A stretch of DNA of 41,708 bases from Acidovorax sp. (GTDB taxonomy: Bacteria > Pseudomonadota > Gammaproteobacteria > Burkholderiales > Burkholderiaceae_C), in assembly GCF_016783915.1 (NCBI RefSeq), contig NZ_JADHVT010000028.1, positions 1-41,708 of the forward strand. Direction: 5' to 3'. The notes under the pieces are model-generated. The model did not search any database. It was not told the origin of the DNA and was given only the letters and a program-made list of their open reading frames with translations. A program made the position numbers and the translations under genes. Below are positions 16,552 through 25,752 of the stretch, piece by piece. Each line of letters starts with the position of its first letter. Within the stretch, counting starts at the first letter, position 1.

Positions 16552-17487
16552 GTGAGTGATGCGAAATACCGCCTGGTGACCCGCAGTGACTTTGACGGCC
16601 TGGTCTGCGCGGTGCTGCTCAATGAGCTGAACCTGATTGACGAGATCACCTTCGTCCACCCCAAGGACATGCAGGACGGCAAGGTGCCGATCACGGACCG
16701 GGACATCACCACCAACCTGCCCTATGTGCCGGGAGCCCATCTGGTGTTTGACCACCACGAGTCTGAAACCATCCGCAATTCGGGCCGCCGCGACGAGAAC
16801 CACATCATCGAAGCCCATGCCCCGTCGGCCGCGCGCGTGGTGTACAACTACTACGGCGGCAAGGCCGCGTTTCCACGCATCACCGATGAGATGATGGCTG
16901 CCGTGGACCAGGCCGACTCGGCGCAGTATTCGCGCGACGACATCCTCAACCCCCAGGGCTGGGTGCTGCTGAACTACCTCATGGACTCGCGCACGGGCCT
17001 GGGGCGCTTTCGGGAGTTCCGCATCAGTAACTACGCGCTGATGATGGACCTGATCCAGTACTGTCGCGACCACACCATCGATGAGATCCTGGCGCTGCCC
17101 GATGTGCAGGAGCGCGTGCAGCTTTACCGCGAACACGCCCCCAAGGCCCAGGAACAACTGCAGCGCTGCGCCATCCGCATCGGCAAGCTGGTCGTGCTCG
17201 ATCTGCGCGAGGAGGACACCATCTGGGCCACCAACCGTTTCATGATCTACGCGTTGTTCCCTGACTGCAACATCTCCATCCACGTGATGTGGGGGTTGCA
17301 AAAACAGAACACGGTGCTGGCCACCGGCAAGTCCATCCTGGACCGCAGCAGCCAGGTGCACATCGGCAACCTCATGCTGGAGTTTGGGGGCGGTGGGCAT
17401 GCGGCAGCGGGCACCTGCCAGGTGGCCAACGACAAGGCCGACCAGATCCTGCAGACGCTGGTGCAGCGCATCACGATCGAAGGTTGA
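16552..17487 (+). CDS. DHH-family phosphoesterase (nanoRNase/exopolyphosphatase-like)
   Basis: 311 residues from GTG 16552, with AAGGAG at 16540-16545; the upstream in-frame ATG has no such site. The N-terminal DHH domain has TRSDFDGLVCAVLL and FDHHESE, giving the Asp/His metal ligands. The C-terminal DHHA1 domain ends in FGGGGHAAAGTCQV. Such enzymes are Mn-dependent and hydrolyse phosphodiesters or phosphoanhydrides: nano-RNA, pAp, cyclic dinucleotides or polyphosphate. The length is close to NrnA, but which substrate is used cannot be told from sequence. It is transcribed alone and convergent with aqpZ. Confidence 0.88.
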   Translation: MSDAKYRLVTRSDFDGLVCAVLLNELNLIDEITFVHPKDMQDGKVPITDRDITTNLPYVPGAHLVFDHHESETIRNSGRRDENHIIEAHAPSAARVVYNYYGGKAAFPRITDEMMAAVDQADSAQYSRDDILNPQGWVLLNYLMDSRTGLGRFREFRISNYALMMDLIQYCRDHTIDEILALPDVQERVQLYREHAPKAQEQLQRCAIRIGKLVVLDLREEDTIWATNRFMIYALFPDCNISIHVMWGLQKQNTVLATGKSILDRSSQVHIGNLMLEFGGGGHAAAGTCQVANDKADQILQTLVQRITIEG

Positions 17488-17506
17488 ACGCAAAGCGACA
17501 GGGGGC

Positions 17507-17532
17507 GGGCGGCAAGGCCGTGCATGCCGCCC
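17507..17532. terminator. Hairpin between convergent DHH and aqpZ genes
   Basis: A 7-bp GGGCGGC/GCCGCCC stem with a 12-nt loop in the 53-bp gap between two stop codons. There is no T-run on either side, so it is only a possible bidirectional terminator. Confidence 0.35.
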
Positions 17533-17540
17533 CTTCGCAG

Positions 17541-18236
17541 TCAGTCGTCGCTCAGCAGCGCGCGGTAGATGGCGGCACCCAGCAGTGCGCCTGCAATGGG
17601 CGCGGCCCAGAAGACCCACAATTCCGACAGCGCATAGGCTGGGCCAAATAGCGCCGGACCTGTGCTGCGGGCCGGGTTGACCGAGGTGTTGGTCACCGGG
17701 ATGGAGATCAGATGGATGAGCGTGAGGCACATGCCGATGGCCAGCCCGCCAAAGCCGCTGGCCGCGCGTTTGGCCGTGGCGCCCAGGATCACGATGAGGA
17801 AGATGGCTGTCAGCACGACCTCCGTCACCACGGCGGCCATCAGCCCATAGCCGCCGGGGGAGTGTTCGCCATAGCCGTTGGTGGCAAAGCCCCCGATGTC
17901 TGCGCCCGGCCTGCCTGTGGCAATGAGGTACAGCAAGGCCGCTGCAGCAATGGCGCCCAGCAGCTGGGCCAATACGTAGCCGGGCAGCTCCGACGCCTTG
18001 AACCGGCCCCCCAGCGCCAGCCCTATCGACACGGCAGGGTTGAAATGCCCGCCCGAGATCGGCCCCAGCGCATAGGCCCCGGTCAGCACCGTGAGGCCAA
18101 AGGCCAGGGACACGCCAACAAAACCGATACCCAGCTGCGGGAAAGCGGCGGCCAGCACGGCACTGCCGCAACCACCAAATGTCAGCCAGAACGTGCCGAG
18201 GAACTCGGCGGACCATTTTTTCAGGGATGTGGGCAT
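17541..18236 (-). CDS. aqpZ: Aquaporin Z
   Basis: 231 residues from ATG 18236 ([18 protein letters not shown]), the same length as E. coli AqpZ; an in-frame upstream ATG adds 18 unlikely residues. Six membrane helices are visible. The two half-helices carry [14 protein letters not shown] and [13 protein letters not shown]. The His in LIHLISIPV and the Arg after the second NPA fit the narrow water-selective filter of AqpZ rather than a glycerol channel. It lets water cross the inner membrane quickly during osmotic change. It is divergent from htpG and convergent with the DHH gene. Confidence 0.95.
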   Translation of the reverse strand: MPTSLKKWSAEFLGTFWLTFGGCGSAVLAAAFPQLGIGFVGVSLAFGLTVLTGAYALGPISGGHFNPAVSIGLALGGRFKASELPGYVLAQLLGAIAAAALLYLIATGRPGADIGGFATNGYGEHSPGGYGLMAAVVTEVVLTAIFLIVILGATAKRAASGFGGLAIGMCLTLIHLISIPVTNTSVNPARSTGPALFGPAYALSELWVFWAAPIAGALLGAAIYRALLSDD

Positions 18237-18558
18237 GGCGAGAGGGCTCCGGAGGAAAAGGGGGCAGAAGATGGGAAGGCGGCCTCGCACCGAGCGCCTT
18301 TGGTGGTGTGCATCTTATGGGGCCTAAAGGGCAGAAATTGCTGTCAAATGCCTGCAAATTGTCAACAAACTTCAGCGCCGAAATGGCTATGGGGATGGCT
18401 TTGGTGCGGGCCGCGAGTGGTGAGAGGCGTGCGCCGCACAGTGCAACCCTTGAAATCACCGAGTCCGCCCCGAGGTGAACTCGCGCGAATGCATTTCCTG
18501 GCCTCCTGGGCGTGAAACGCGTTCTCTCTGCACCTTACACAGCAACCTTCAAGACACC
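18237..18558. other. Intergenic region between aqpZ and htpG (322 bp)
   Basis: Divergent promoter region. The right part holds a sigma32-like promoter for htpG (18447-18475). The aqpZ-proximal part has an AT-richer segment around 18310-18375 that could hold the leftward promoter. No gene or repeat was recognised. Confidence 0.5.
18447..18475 (+). promoter_or_regulatory. Sigma32 (heat-shock)-like promoter of htpG
   Basis: The -35 CCCTTGAA (18447-18454) matches the consensus of RpoH promoters. A CCCCGAGG at 18468-18475 stands 13 nt downstream, where CCCCATNT is expected; only its CCCC half is canonical. Transcription would start near 18482, leaving a ~77-nt leader. HtpG is a classical RpoH target in proteobacteria. 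Confidence 0.6.
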
Positions 18559-20535
18559 ATGAGTACAAAACAAACCCTGTCTTTCCAGGCCGAAGTAGCG
18601 CAACTGCTGCACCTGGTCACCCATTCGCTGTATTCCAACCAGGAAATCTTCCTGCGCGAGCTGATCTCCAACGCGTCGGACGCCTGTGACAAGCTGCGCT
18701 TTGAGGCGCTGGACAAGCCCGCCCTCTACGAGGACGCGCCCAACCTTGAAGTGCGCGTGACCTTCGACAAAGATGCCAAGACGCTGACCATCACCGACAA
18801 CGGCATCGGCATGAGCCAGCAGGAGGCCATCGACCACCTGGGCACCATCGCCAAGAGCGGCACCAAGGACTTCATGGGCAAGCTCTCGGGCGACCAGAAG
18901 CAGGATGCCCAGCTCATCGGCCAGTTCGGCGTGGGCTTCTACTCCGGCTTCATCGTGGCCGACAAGATCACGGTGGAATCCCGCCGTGCGGGCCTGCAGG
19001 CCGACGAAGGCGTGCGCTGGATCAGCGGCGGCACGGGCGACTTCGAGGTGGAAGCCATCACCCGCGCCCAGCGCGGCACCAGCATCATCCTGCACCTGCG
19101 TGACGACGCCGAGGAATACCTCAACGCCTGGAAGCTCAAGCAGGTCATCGCCAAGTACTCTGACCACATCAGCCTGCCCATCCTGATGGAAAAGGAAGAG
19201 TGGAAAGACGGCGAGCTGATCAATCCATCGGACGAAAACGGCGGTCGCCAGCCCGGCGGCATGGTCAAGACCGGCGAGTGGGAAACCATCAACAAGGCCA
19301 GCGCCCTCTGGACGCGCCCCAAGAAGGACATCACCGAAGAGCAGTACGCCGAGTTCTACAAGACCATCAGCCACGACCATGAAGCCCCGCTGACCTGGGC
19401 GCACAACCGCGTGGAAGGCAACACCGAGTACACGCAGCTGCTGTACATCCCCGCCAAGGCGCCGTTTGACCTGTGGAACCGCGACAAGAAGGCCGGCGTG
19501 AAGCTGTACGTGAAGCGCGTGTTCATCATGGACGACGCCGAGGCGCTGATGCCCACCTACCTGCGGTTTGTGAAGGGGGTGATCGACTCGGCCGACTTGC
19601 CGCTGAACGTGAGCCGCGAGCTGCTGCAAGAAAGCCGCGACGTGCGCGCCATCCGCGAGGGCTCTACCAAGCGCGTGCTCTCCATGCTGGAGGACCTGGC
19701 CAAACACGACAAGCATGACACCAGCGCCAATGCCGACGGCGTGACCGATGTGGTGGATGCCGACGACAAGGCCAAGGAAGGCAAGTACACCGCCTTCTAC
19801 AGCGAGTTTGGCGCCGTACTGAAAGAAGGCCTGGGCGAAGACTTCGGTAATCGCGAACGCCTGGCCAAGCTACTGCGTTTTGCATCCACCACCAGCGACG
19901 CCGTGACGGTCGGTTTTGCCGACTACAAGGCCCGCATGAAGGACGGCCAGGAGGCGATTTACTACATCACCGCCGACACCCTGGCCGCCGCCAAGAACAG
20001 CCCGCAGCTCGAAGTCTTCAAGAAGAAGGGTATCGAAGTGCTCTTGATGACCGACCGCGTGGACGAGTGGGCACTGAACTACCTGCACGAGTTTGACGGC
20101 ACCCCACTGCAAAGCGTGGCCAAGGGCGCTGTGGACCTGGGCATGCTGCAGGACGAGGCGGAGAAGAAGGCCGCCGAAGAGGCCGCCGAAGCCTTCAAGC
20201 CCGTGCTGGCGAAGCTCAAGGAAGCGCTCAAGGACAAGGCCGAAGATGTGCGCGTGACCACGCGCCTCGTCGATTCCCCCGCTTGCCTGGTGGTGCAGGA
20301 CGACGGCATGAGCACGCAGCTGGCCCGCATGCTCAAGCAGGCCGGACAGCAGGCGCCCGCGACCAAGCCCGTGCTGGAAGTGAATGCCGACCACGCGCTG
20401 GTCAAGAAGCTGGACGGCAGCGTGCACTTCCACGACCTGGCGCACATCCTGTTCGATCAAGCCTTGCTGGCCGAAGGCGGCTTGCCCGAAGACCCCGCAG
20501 CTTATGTGAAGCGCGTGAACGCCTTGCTTGTTTGA
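18559..20535 (+). CDS. htpG: Molecular chaperone HtpG (Hsp90)
   Basis: 658 residues from ATG 18559 ([19 protein letters not shown]), the usual HtpG start. The N-terminal ATPase has the GHKL motifs [23 protein letters not shown] and [17 protein letters not shown]. The middle domain carries [15 protein letters not shown] and [11 protein letters not shown], with the catalytic Arg region. The C-terminal dimerisation domain has DSPACLVVQ and ends KRVNALLV. It is a cytosolic ATP-dependent dimeric chaperone that acts with DnaK. It is monocistronic, with a sigma32-like promoter upstream and a strong terminator at 20607-20639. Confidence 0.97.
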   Translation: MSTKQTLSFQAEVAQLLHLVTHSLYSNQEIFLRELISNASDACDKLRFEALDKPALYEDAPNLEVRVTFDKDAKTLTITDNGIGMSQQEAIDHLGTIAKSGTKDFMGKLSGDQKQDAQLIGQFGVGFYSGFIVADKITVESRRAGLQADEGVRWISGGTGDFEVEAITRAQRGTSIILHLRDDAEEYLNAWKLKQVIAKYSDHISLPILMEKEEWKDGELINPSDENGGRQPGGMVKTGEWETINKASALWTRPKKDITEEQYAEFYKTISHDHEAPLTWAHNRVEGNTEYTQLLYIPAKAPFDLWNRDKKAGVKLYVKRVFIMDDAEALMPTYLRFVKGVIDSADLPLNVSRELLQESRDVRAIREGSTKRVLSMLEDLAKHDKHDTSANADGVTDVVDADDKAKEGKYTAFYSEFGAVLKEGLGEDFGNRERLAKLLRFASTTSDAVTVGFADYKARMKDGQEAIYYITADTLAAAKNSPQLEVFKKKGIEVLLMTDRVDEWALNYLHEFDGTPLQSVAKGAVDLGMLQDEAEKKAAEEAAEAFKPVLAKLKEALKDKAEDVRVTTRLVDSPACLVVQDDGMSTQLARMLKQAGQQAPATKPVLEVNADHALVKKLDGSVHFHDLAHILFDQALLAEGGLPEDPAAYVKRVNALLV

Positions 20536-20553
20536 CCCTGGATGTTTTGCAGG

Positions 20554-20604
20554 TAAAACGGCAGCAGGCGCTAGTGTCATAAGCGCTGGCTGCTACCAAA
20601 TTTA
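20554..20604 (+). repeat. Dispersed ~65-bp palindromic repeat, copy C
   Basis: Contains GGCGCTAGTGTCATAAGCGC followed by TGGCTGCTACCAAATTT, resembling the GCGCTAGTGCAATATGCG of copy A. It lies just after the htpG stop and before its terminator. Confidence 0.6.
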
Positions 20605-20639
20605 AACCCCGGTGGTGCCAGGCACTACCGGGGTTTTTT
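20604..20639 (+). terminator. Rho-independent terminator of htpG
   Basis: A 13-bp stem, CCCCGGTGGTGCC (20607-20619) with GGCACTACCGGGG (20621-20633), one-base loop as drawn (3-5 nt in practice), then TTTTTT. One G-T wobble only. The AAA before the stem makes it partly bidirectional. Confidence 0.9.
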
Positions 20640-20726
20640 GTTACGAACGGAGTGTGGCGTGTGCTGCGGCTGGGCTTTCAGGCCCTGGTGGCGAGGGTGA
20701 TGGGAGGCCGGGCACCCCGTGGCCCG

Positions 20727-21035
20727 TCAATCCTGGGGCTCTGCCAGCTCCAGGATGCGTGCATGCGTCTGGTTGCGCTCCGCCGGGTCTGCATCGATCA
20801 GCCCCTTGAGCGCGCCGTCGGGCAACAGCATGCCTTTGCGCCGATCGGCCTTGACCGGCATGTTGCGCCAGCCCGACAGCACCAGCCAGTCCCACAATTC
20901 AGCGGGCACAGGGTGCGTGACCAGCATCTTCACCGGCCCCCGCACGATGAACACTCCCACTGCAGGCCGCGCTCCTACAGGCGCTGGCCGACGCGGTTGG
21001 CGGATTGATAGGGCGTTGCGGATCCAGTCTCTCAT
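20727..21035 (-). CDS. Small hypothetical protein
   Basis: 102 residues from ATG 21035 (MRDWIRNALSIRQPRR); a start at 21071 would add 12 residues. I do not recognise a family. The middle is hydrophobic and beta-like (VGVFIVRGPVKMLVTHPVP), followed by ELWDWLVLSGWRNMPVKADR and a charged helical C-terminus (ADPAERNQTHARILELAEPQD). It has no signal peptide, no Cys pair and no membrane segment. Its codon use agrees with its neighbours and it is on the same strand as the response regulator 60 bp upstream, so it may share that transcript. No clear Shine-Dalgarno site was seen. Confidence 0.55.
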   Translation of the reverse strand: MRDWIRNALSIRQPRRPAPVGARPAVGVFIVRGPVKMLVTHPVPAELWDWLVLSGWRNMPVKADRRKGMLLPDGALKGLIDADPAERNQTHARILELAEPQD

Positions 21036-21095
21036 GGGGTGCGCTGCATACGGTGGGATGCCTTGCAGCATAGCCCAGCGTCGCCCGCAATGCCA

Positions 21096-21863
21096 TCAGC
21101 TTGTTGCCAGTTGCGGCTGGAGATCGCTGCGCTCAGGTAGTGGTTCGGTAGCGGGTGCTGCGCTTCCATTCTTCTGCGGTAGCGACACCGCATCCAGCCG
21201 GTACCCCACCCCATACACCGCAGTGATCGTGTAGCCGTTGGCCTCCGTCAACTCCAGCTTGCTGCGCAGCCGCGACATGTGGGTGTCCAGGGAGCGCGAG
21301 GGGGTGTCGGTGGCGTCGCCCCATACCGCTTCGCGCAGGTGTGAGCGGGAAAGCAGGCGGCCCGCGTTGCGGAACAGGAACAGCGCGAGTTCGTATTCAC
21401 GGTGCTTGAGCCCGATGGCTTGGTCGTGGATGCGCAGGGTGCGTTGTTCCGCGTCAAAGCGGTATGCGCCAAATTCCAGCCGGGCACCCATGGACTGGGG
21501 AAAGGCGCGGCGCAGCAGGGCGGTGGCGCGGGCCACCAGTTCGCCCATGCGCAGGGGTTTGCTCATGACGTCGTCCGCACCGCGAGACAGGGCCTCGACC
21601 ACATCCCGTTCATCGCTGCAGCGGGTGATGAACAGGATGGGCGGTTGCATGCTGTGGGTGCTGCGCACGGTCTGTACCACGTCGGTGCCCTCCATGTCGG
21701 GCAGGTGCCAGTCCACGATCAGCAGGTCGAAGGTGTCGTTGCGCAGCGCCTCCAGCAGGCTGGTGCCGTCGGCAAAGGTGTGGCACACATGCTGGTGGCA
21801 TTCCAGGGTGCCCTTGATCTGCTCCAGCAGGAGAAGGTCGTCGTCAAGGACTGCGATGCGCAT
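21096..21863 (-). CDS. OmpR/PhoB-family response regulator
   Basis: 255 residues from ATG 21863. The receiver domain has the acidic pocket in MRIAVLDDD, the phospho-acceptor D51 in LLIVDWHLPDMEG, a Thr/Ser in ILFITRCSDE and the Lys in MSKPLRMGEL. The winged helix follows with HREYELALFLFRNAGRLLSRSHL and SRSLDTHMSRLRSKL, ending in YTITAVYGVGYRLDAV. It controls transcription after phosphorylation, but no partner kinase gene is next to it, so it is an orphan here. A ~20-residue tail extends past the usual end. The 147 bp between it and srkA contains no gene. Confidence 0.92.
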   Translation of the reverse strand: MRIAVLDDDLLLLEQIKGTLECHQHVCHTFADGTSLLEALRNDTFDLLIVDWHLPDMEGTDVVQTVRSTHSMQPPILFITRCSDERDVVEALSRGADDVMSKPLRMGELVARATALLRRAFPQSMGARLEFGAYRFDAEQRTLRIHDQAIGLKHREYELALFLFRNAGRLLSRSHLREAVWGDATDTPSRSLDTHMSRLRSKLELTEANGYTITAVYGVGYRLDAVSLPQKNGSAAPATEPLPERSDLQPQLATS

Positions 21864-22010
21864 GATGGTGGGCTCTGGGGGTTGGCACCCCGTTGGAATC
21901 AACAAAACACCCCCCGATGGGGAGCGCTTTGATGTTGCCCCACATCTGCCTGCTGTGCGCGCAGGTTGACAATCGTTTGCAATGGCCGGGCCCCGCCCGG
22001 TCGCGCCTTT

Positions 22011-23069
22011 TCAGGCCACCAGCGGTTCTTCCTCCATCGCCTCGATCTGCTCGATCAGCATGTCCACCTGCCCGCGCCAGTAGTCGCTGGTGCCAAACCA
22101 CGGAAAGTTCACCGGAAAGATCGGGTCCTGCCAGCGGCGCGCGAGCCAGGCGCTGTAGTGGATGAGGCGCAGCGTGCGCAGCGGCTCGATGAGCGCCAGC
22201 TCGCGGCGGTCAAAACTGCGGAACTGCTCGTAGCCGTCAATCAGCGCGCCGAGCTGGTGGGTGCGCTGGCGCCGGTCGCCCGACAGCAGCATCCACAGGT
22301 CCTGCACGGCCGGGCCCATGCGCGCGTCGTCCAGGTCCACAAAGTGCGGGCCGCCGCGGCCCCATTCGTCGAGCGGCGTCCACAGGATGTTGCCGGGGTG
22401 GCAGTCTCCATGCAGACGGATGGGGGTGGCGTCTTTCAAGCCAAATCGACCTGTGGCGCTACTACTATCTGCGTGAGCAGCTATCAAATCGAGAGCTTTG
22501 TCGCACTGGGCCTTCCAGGTGGCCTGCATGTCGAGCGGAATGATTTCGTTCGAGAGCAGCCAGTCGCGCGATGCGGTGCCAAAGGTCTCCAGGTCCAGCA
22601 GTGGCCGGTGCACAAAGGGCTGGGCCGCGCCCACGGTATGAATCCGTGCCAGAAAGCGGCCTATCCATTCGAGCACCTCAAAGTCGTCCAGCTCGGGCTG
22701 GCGTCCGCCGCGCCAGGGGCTGACGGAAAACGCAAAACCGTCGTGCTGGTGCAGGGTGGCGCCGTTCAGCACCATCGGGCCCACGGCGGGCACTTCGGCG
22801 GCCATCAGCTCCGCGGCAAAGGCGTGTTCTTCAAGGATCTGCGTCTCGCTCCAGCGGCCCGGGCGGTAGAACTTGGCCACCACGCGCTCACCGTCTTCCA
22901 GCGTGACCTGGTACACCCGGTTTTCGTACGACGACAGGGCCATGAGGCGGCCATCGCCATACAGGCCCACGCCGGCCAGCGCGTCCAGCACATGGTCGGG
23001 GGTGAGGCGGGCGTAGGGGTGCTGGTCGTTGGGAGCGTTGGCGGCGGTATCGGGGAGCAATGGGGTCAT
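22011..23069 (-). CDS. srkA: Stress response kinase SrkA (YihE/RdoA family)
   Basis: 352 residues, slightly longer than E. coli SrkA (328). It has the choline-kinase-like fold: SSYENRVYQVTLEDGERVVAKF at the N-terminus with the ATP-site Lys, the catalytic RLHGDCHPGNILW and the metal-binding FVDLDDARMGPAVQDLW. SrkA is a Ser/Thr kinase that protects cells from stress-induced death in enterobacteria. Odd: residues ~191-212 (LDLIAAHADSSSATGRFGLK) are encoded by a copy of the dispersed ~65-bp repeat that otherwise lies between genes. The insertion is in frame and lies just before the catalytic loop. It is a single gene in the minus-strand block. Confidence 0.92.
   Translation of the reverse strand: MTPLLPDTAANAPNDQHPYARLTPDHVLDALAGVGLYGDGRLMALSSYENRVYQVTLEDGERVVAKFYRPGRWSETQILEEHAFAAELMAAEVPAVGPMVLNGATLHQHDGFAFSVSPWRGGRQPELDDFEVLEWIGRFLARIHTVGAAQPFVHRPLLDLETFGTASRDWLLSNEIIPLDMQATWKAQCDKALDLIAAHADSSSATGRFGLKDATPIRLHGDCHPGNILWTPLDEWGRGGPHFVDLDDARMGPAVQDLWMLLSGDRRQRTHQLGALIDGYEQFRSFDRRELALIEPLRTLRLIHYSAWLARRWQDPIFPVNFPWFGTSDYWRGQVDMLIEQIEAMEEEPLVA
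22434..22499 (-). repeat. Dispersed ~65-bp palindromic repeat, copy D, inside srkA
   Basis: On the minus strand it reads TTTGATAGCTGCTCACGCAG ... CGATTTGGCTTGAAA. The last 15 bases are identical to the end of the intergenic copy F. It lies in frame in srkA and encodes about 22 residues. Confidence 0.75.
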
Positions 23070-23115
23070 GCCCCATTGTCGCCGCCTGCCCTACCGTCGC
23101 TTGCGCGGGGGGCCG

Positions 23116-24210
23116 TCAGCGCGGCAACATCGTCGCGATATGCCCCGCGCGTGGGTCACCGCTGCCCGCCAGCACGCTGACGAAGAGCGTCTGCGTGGCC
23201 TCGGGGCCCGTGTGGTGCTGCACCACCAGCCAGGGCTGCGGCCCCGACGAGACGGCGGCGCTGAACTGGTCCCAGGCCGTCACCAGGCGGTCGTTCAGGC
23301 CCTGCGCACCCCAGTCGGCGTGGCGCTTCTTGACCTGGGCGGGGGCGAAGAACATCACCGGGCGCGGGCCGGGCAACTGGCCTGCGCCGCCCAGGTCCTG
23401 CACATGGCTGGCGCCCACCGAGCAGCTGTAGGCCAGGCCCGTGAAGTGGGCATGGATGCGCTGGCGCAGGCCCACGCTGCCCGCAAAGTCGATGTAGACG
23501 CTGGGTGTGGCGCCATCGATCTGGTCCAGTGTGTCGTAGGTGACCACGCGGCTGTAGCAGCCCAGGCTTTCGCAAAACGCCACATTGCCGGGCGAGGTGA
23601 GGCCAATGACCTCGATGCCCTCCCGCTGTGCAAGCTGGAAGGCGGTGCCGTAGGCCGTTTTGCTCGACGCGCTGGACAGCAGCATGCGCCGGGCGCCAAA
23701 GAACTGCTGGTCGGCCAGAAAGTCGTCGATGAGCCACGAGGTGATGAACAGCGGCCGCAGCAGGGCCTGCACGTCTTCGTTGTCAGCGCGGTACAGCCCA
23801 TCGGTGCTGGTGCGCAGGTAGTGGTTGTAGACCGCATGCAGGCCCGCGCGGTGCGGGGCGCCGTCGCTGAAGCCCGTGGGGTTGACCCGCTGGGGCGACA
23901 GCACGGCCTGACTGGCCATGGGCCAGTAGCCATACAGCCGCTCGCCCACGGCCACGGCCGGGTGCAGCGACTGCACCACGGTGCCGAAGCCCCACACGGG
24001 CACGATGCCCCAGCCGGCCTCGCCGGTGGGGAAGAACTGCCAGTAGTTCAGCATGTCGCCCAGCGCGGCATAGGTGATGTTGTTGGCCGTGAGGGCAAAG
24101 GACTCGACCCGCACGCGGACCTGGCCCTCGGCCAGCGGGGTGTCGTCGGTGGTCAACAGGCGGGTGGTGGCCAGCTGGTCCTGGCGCACGAGAAGGGTGG
24201 TGGTGCTCAT
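23116..24210 (-). CDS. DUF2855 family protein
   Basis: 364 residues, matching DUF2855 in length and pattern. The N-terminal half resembles the GroES-like part of medium-chain dehydrogenases (GQVRVRVESFALTANNITYA, VPVWGFGTVV), and the C-terminal half keeps a nucleotide-fold outline (RRMLLSSASSKTAYGTAFQL, VIGLTSPGNVAFCESLGCY, SVYIDFAGSVGLRQRI), without the standard GxGxxG. A dehydrogenase-like fold with altered or lost cofactor binding is likely; the reaction is unknown. It starts 105 bp after the kinase/Usp gene and may be in its transcript. srkA follows 46 bp before its own start on the same strand. Confidence 0.85.
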   Translation of the reverse strand: MSTTTLLVRQDQLATTRLLTTDDTPLAEGQVRVRVESFALTANNITYAALGDMLNYWQFFPTGEAGWGIVPVWGFGTVVQSLHPAVAVGERLYGYWPMASQAVLSPQRVNPTGFSDGAPHRAGLHAVYNHYLRTSTDGLYRADNEDVQALLRPLFITSWLIDDFLADQQFFGARRMLLSSASSKTAYGTAFQLAQREGIEVIGLTSPGNVAFCESLGCYSRVVTYDTLDQIDGATPSVYIDFAGSVGLRQRIHAHFTGLAYSCSVGASHVQDLGGAGQLPGPRPVMFFAPAQVKKRHADWGAQGLNDRLVTAWDQFSAAVSSGPQPWLVVQHHTGPEATQTLFVSVLAGSGDPRAGHIATMLPR

Positions 24211-24315
24211 GCCGCGACGCTAAACCAAAGCGGGTCCGCGCTCAAGCGGCGCGCGCCGCCTGGGCGACAGGTGCGGGGCGTGGCGGTGCGCCGGAGTGCC
24301 GGAATGCTGACGGGC

Positions 24316-25752
24316 TCAGTCCTCCGTGGGCTGGGCCAGTTGCTCGAAAGGCAGCGCCTGCTTGACCAGGATGACGGTGCAGGGCGCATCGCGCGCCACG
24401 CGCATGGGCACCGTGGCAAAAAAGCGCTGGGTTTGCAGCCCGTGGGTGGCGGCGCCTAGGATCATCATGCTCACGTGGTTGCTGGCCGCGTAGCGCACCA
24501 GCGCCTGGGCCACGTCGCCCGCTTCGAGCACGTGGTAGCTCACGGCATGTCCGGTCAGGTCCAGCCCCTGGGCCCACTGGCGCAGGCGCGCCATGTGCTG
24601 GCGGTGCAGCGTGGTTTCGCTGCGCTCGCTGTCGCTGGTGCTGCTGGCGCCGGGCGACACCACCGTCACGCAGGCAAGCCGCGCGCCGGGGCGTATGCCC
24701 AGGGAGCGTGCCACCGCCTGGCGCAGCGAATACAGCGTGGCGTCCGTCACGTCGGCATGGGGCACGGCCACCATGAGGATGGGCGTGTCCTCGATCTGCT
24801 GCGAGGGCAGGGGGCTGGGCGTGTAGTGCATGCCCGCAGCACGCAGCCAGCGGCGCACATGCGTGCGCAGTGGTGTGCGCTCCGTGCGTTCGCCGCGTTC
24901 GGTAACCAGCACCTGTTCGGGGTTGGACAGGTCGAAGGCCAGGTGTGCTGCCGATGGGTAGCGGCTCGCGGCCTCGGGCTCTAGGCAGCGCAGGATGACC
25001 TCCTGCAGCCAGGGCGGGATGTCGGCTCGGTGCTTGCGCGGCGGCGCGGGCGTCATCCACAGGCGCTGGCGCATGCCGCCGCTGGTGGCGGGTGCGCCAA
25101 AGGGCAGCTCGCCCGTGGCCAGCTCGTACAGCATCACGCCGATGGCGAAGATGTCACTGCGTGGGTCGCCGCGCACCCCCACCACCTGCTCCGGCGCAAT
25201 CCAGGCGGGCGAGCCCACGGCCTGGCGCATTTCCTCGGCCAGCAGGTCGGGGTAGTGCGCGTGGCACGACAGGCCAAAGTCCAGCAGCACGGCCGTGCCA
25301 TCGGCCTTGATGAGCACGTTGGCGGGCTTGAGGTCCAGGTGGCACACGTTCTGCTGGTGCAGGCTGTGCGCGGCGTGCGCCGTGGCCGCGCCCAGGCGGG
25401 CTATTGTGGCGATGTCGCAGCGCCCGGGCACATCCAGCCAGTGCTGCAGCGTCTGGCCGGGGATGTATTCCATGACCAGATAGGGCAGCCGCACCAGGTC
25501 GCCTGCCGCCACAAAACGCGGCACATGCGGGCCGCTGAGCACGGGCAGGATCTGCAGCTCCACTTCGAAGCTCACGATGTTCTCGGCCCCGTCACCCGCC
25601 GTCATGCGCGGGATCTTCATCGCCATGGCAAAGCCGGGGCTGCGGTCGGCCTGCGCGTATTCCACGGCGTAGATGTGGGCCATGCCGCCCGCGTGGATGC
25701 AGTCCATCACGCGGAAGCCGTCGATCTCGGTGCCGGGTTCGAGCAGTTTCAT
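24316..25752 (-). CDS. Ser/Thr protein kinase fused to a universal stress protein domain
   Basis: 478 residues. Residues ~10-265 are a Hanks-type kinase: Gly-rich HAGGMAHIYAVEY, Lys in AMAMKIPR, catalytic CHLDLKPANVLI, DFG in LLDFGLSC, an APEQ motif and DIFAIGVMLYELATGELPFG. Residues ~325-470 are a UspA domain: ILMVAVPHADVTDATLYSL at the start and MMILGAATHGLQTQRFFAT, where ATP-binding Usp proteins have GxxGxGx(S/T). There is no membrane segment, so it is cytoplasmic. All catalytic residues are present, so it is probably active. The start overlaps the stop of the upstream metallophosphoesterase as ATGA, giving a kinase-phosphoesterase pair. Confidence 0.92.
   Translation of the reverse strand: MKLLEPGTEIDGFRVMDCIHAGGMAHIYAVEYAQADRSPGFAMAMKIPRMTAGDGAENIVSFEVELQILPVLSGPHVPRFVAAGDLVRLPYLVMEYIPGQTLQHWLDVPGRCDIATIARLGAATAHAAHSLHQQNVCHLDLKPANVLIKADGTAVLLDFGLSCHAHYPDLLAEEMRQAVGSPAWIAPEQVVGVRGDPRSDIFAIGVMLYELATGELPFGAPATSGGMRQRLWMTPAPPRKHRADIPPWLQEVILRCLEPEAASRYPSAAHLAFDLSNPEQVLVTERGERTERTPLRTHVRRWLRAAGMHYTPSPLPSQQIEDTPILMVAVPHADVTDATLYSLRQAVARSLGIRPGARLACVTVVSPGASSTSDSERSETTLHRQHMARLRQWAQGLDLTGHAVSYHVLEAGDVAQALVRYAASNHVSMMILGAATHGLQTQRFFATVPMRVARDAPCTVILVKQALPFEQLAQPTED

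Noticed and set aside
16549-18459. Minus-strand frame of 636 codons spanning the DHH gene and aqpZ
   Set aside because: It runs antisense to the DHH gene and out of frame with aqpZ, both of which are well supported.
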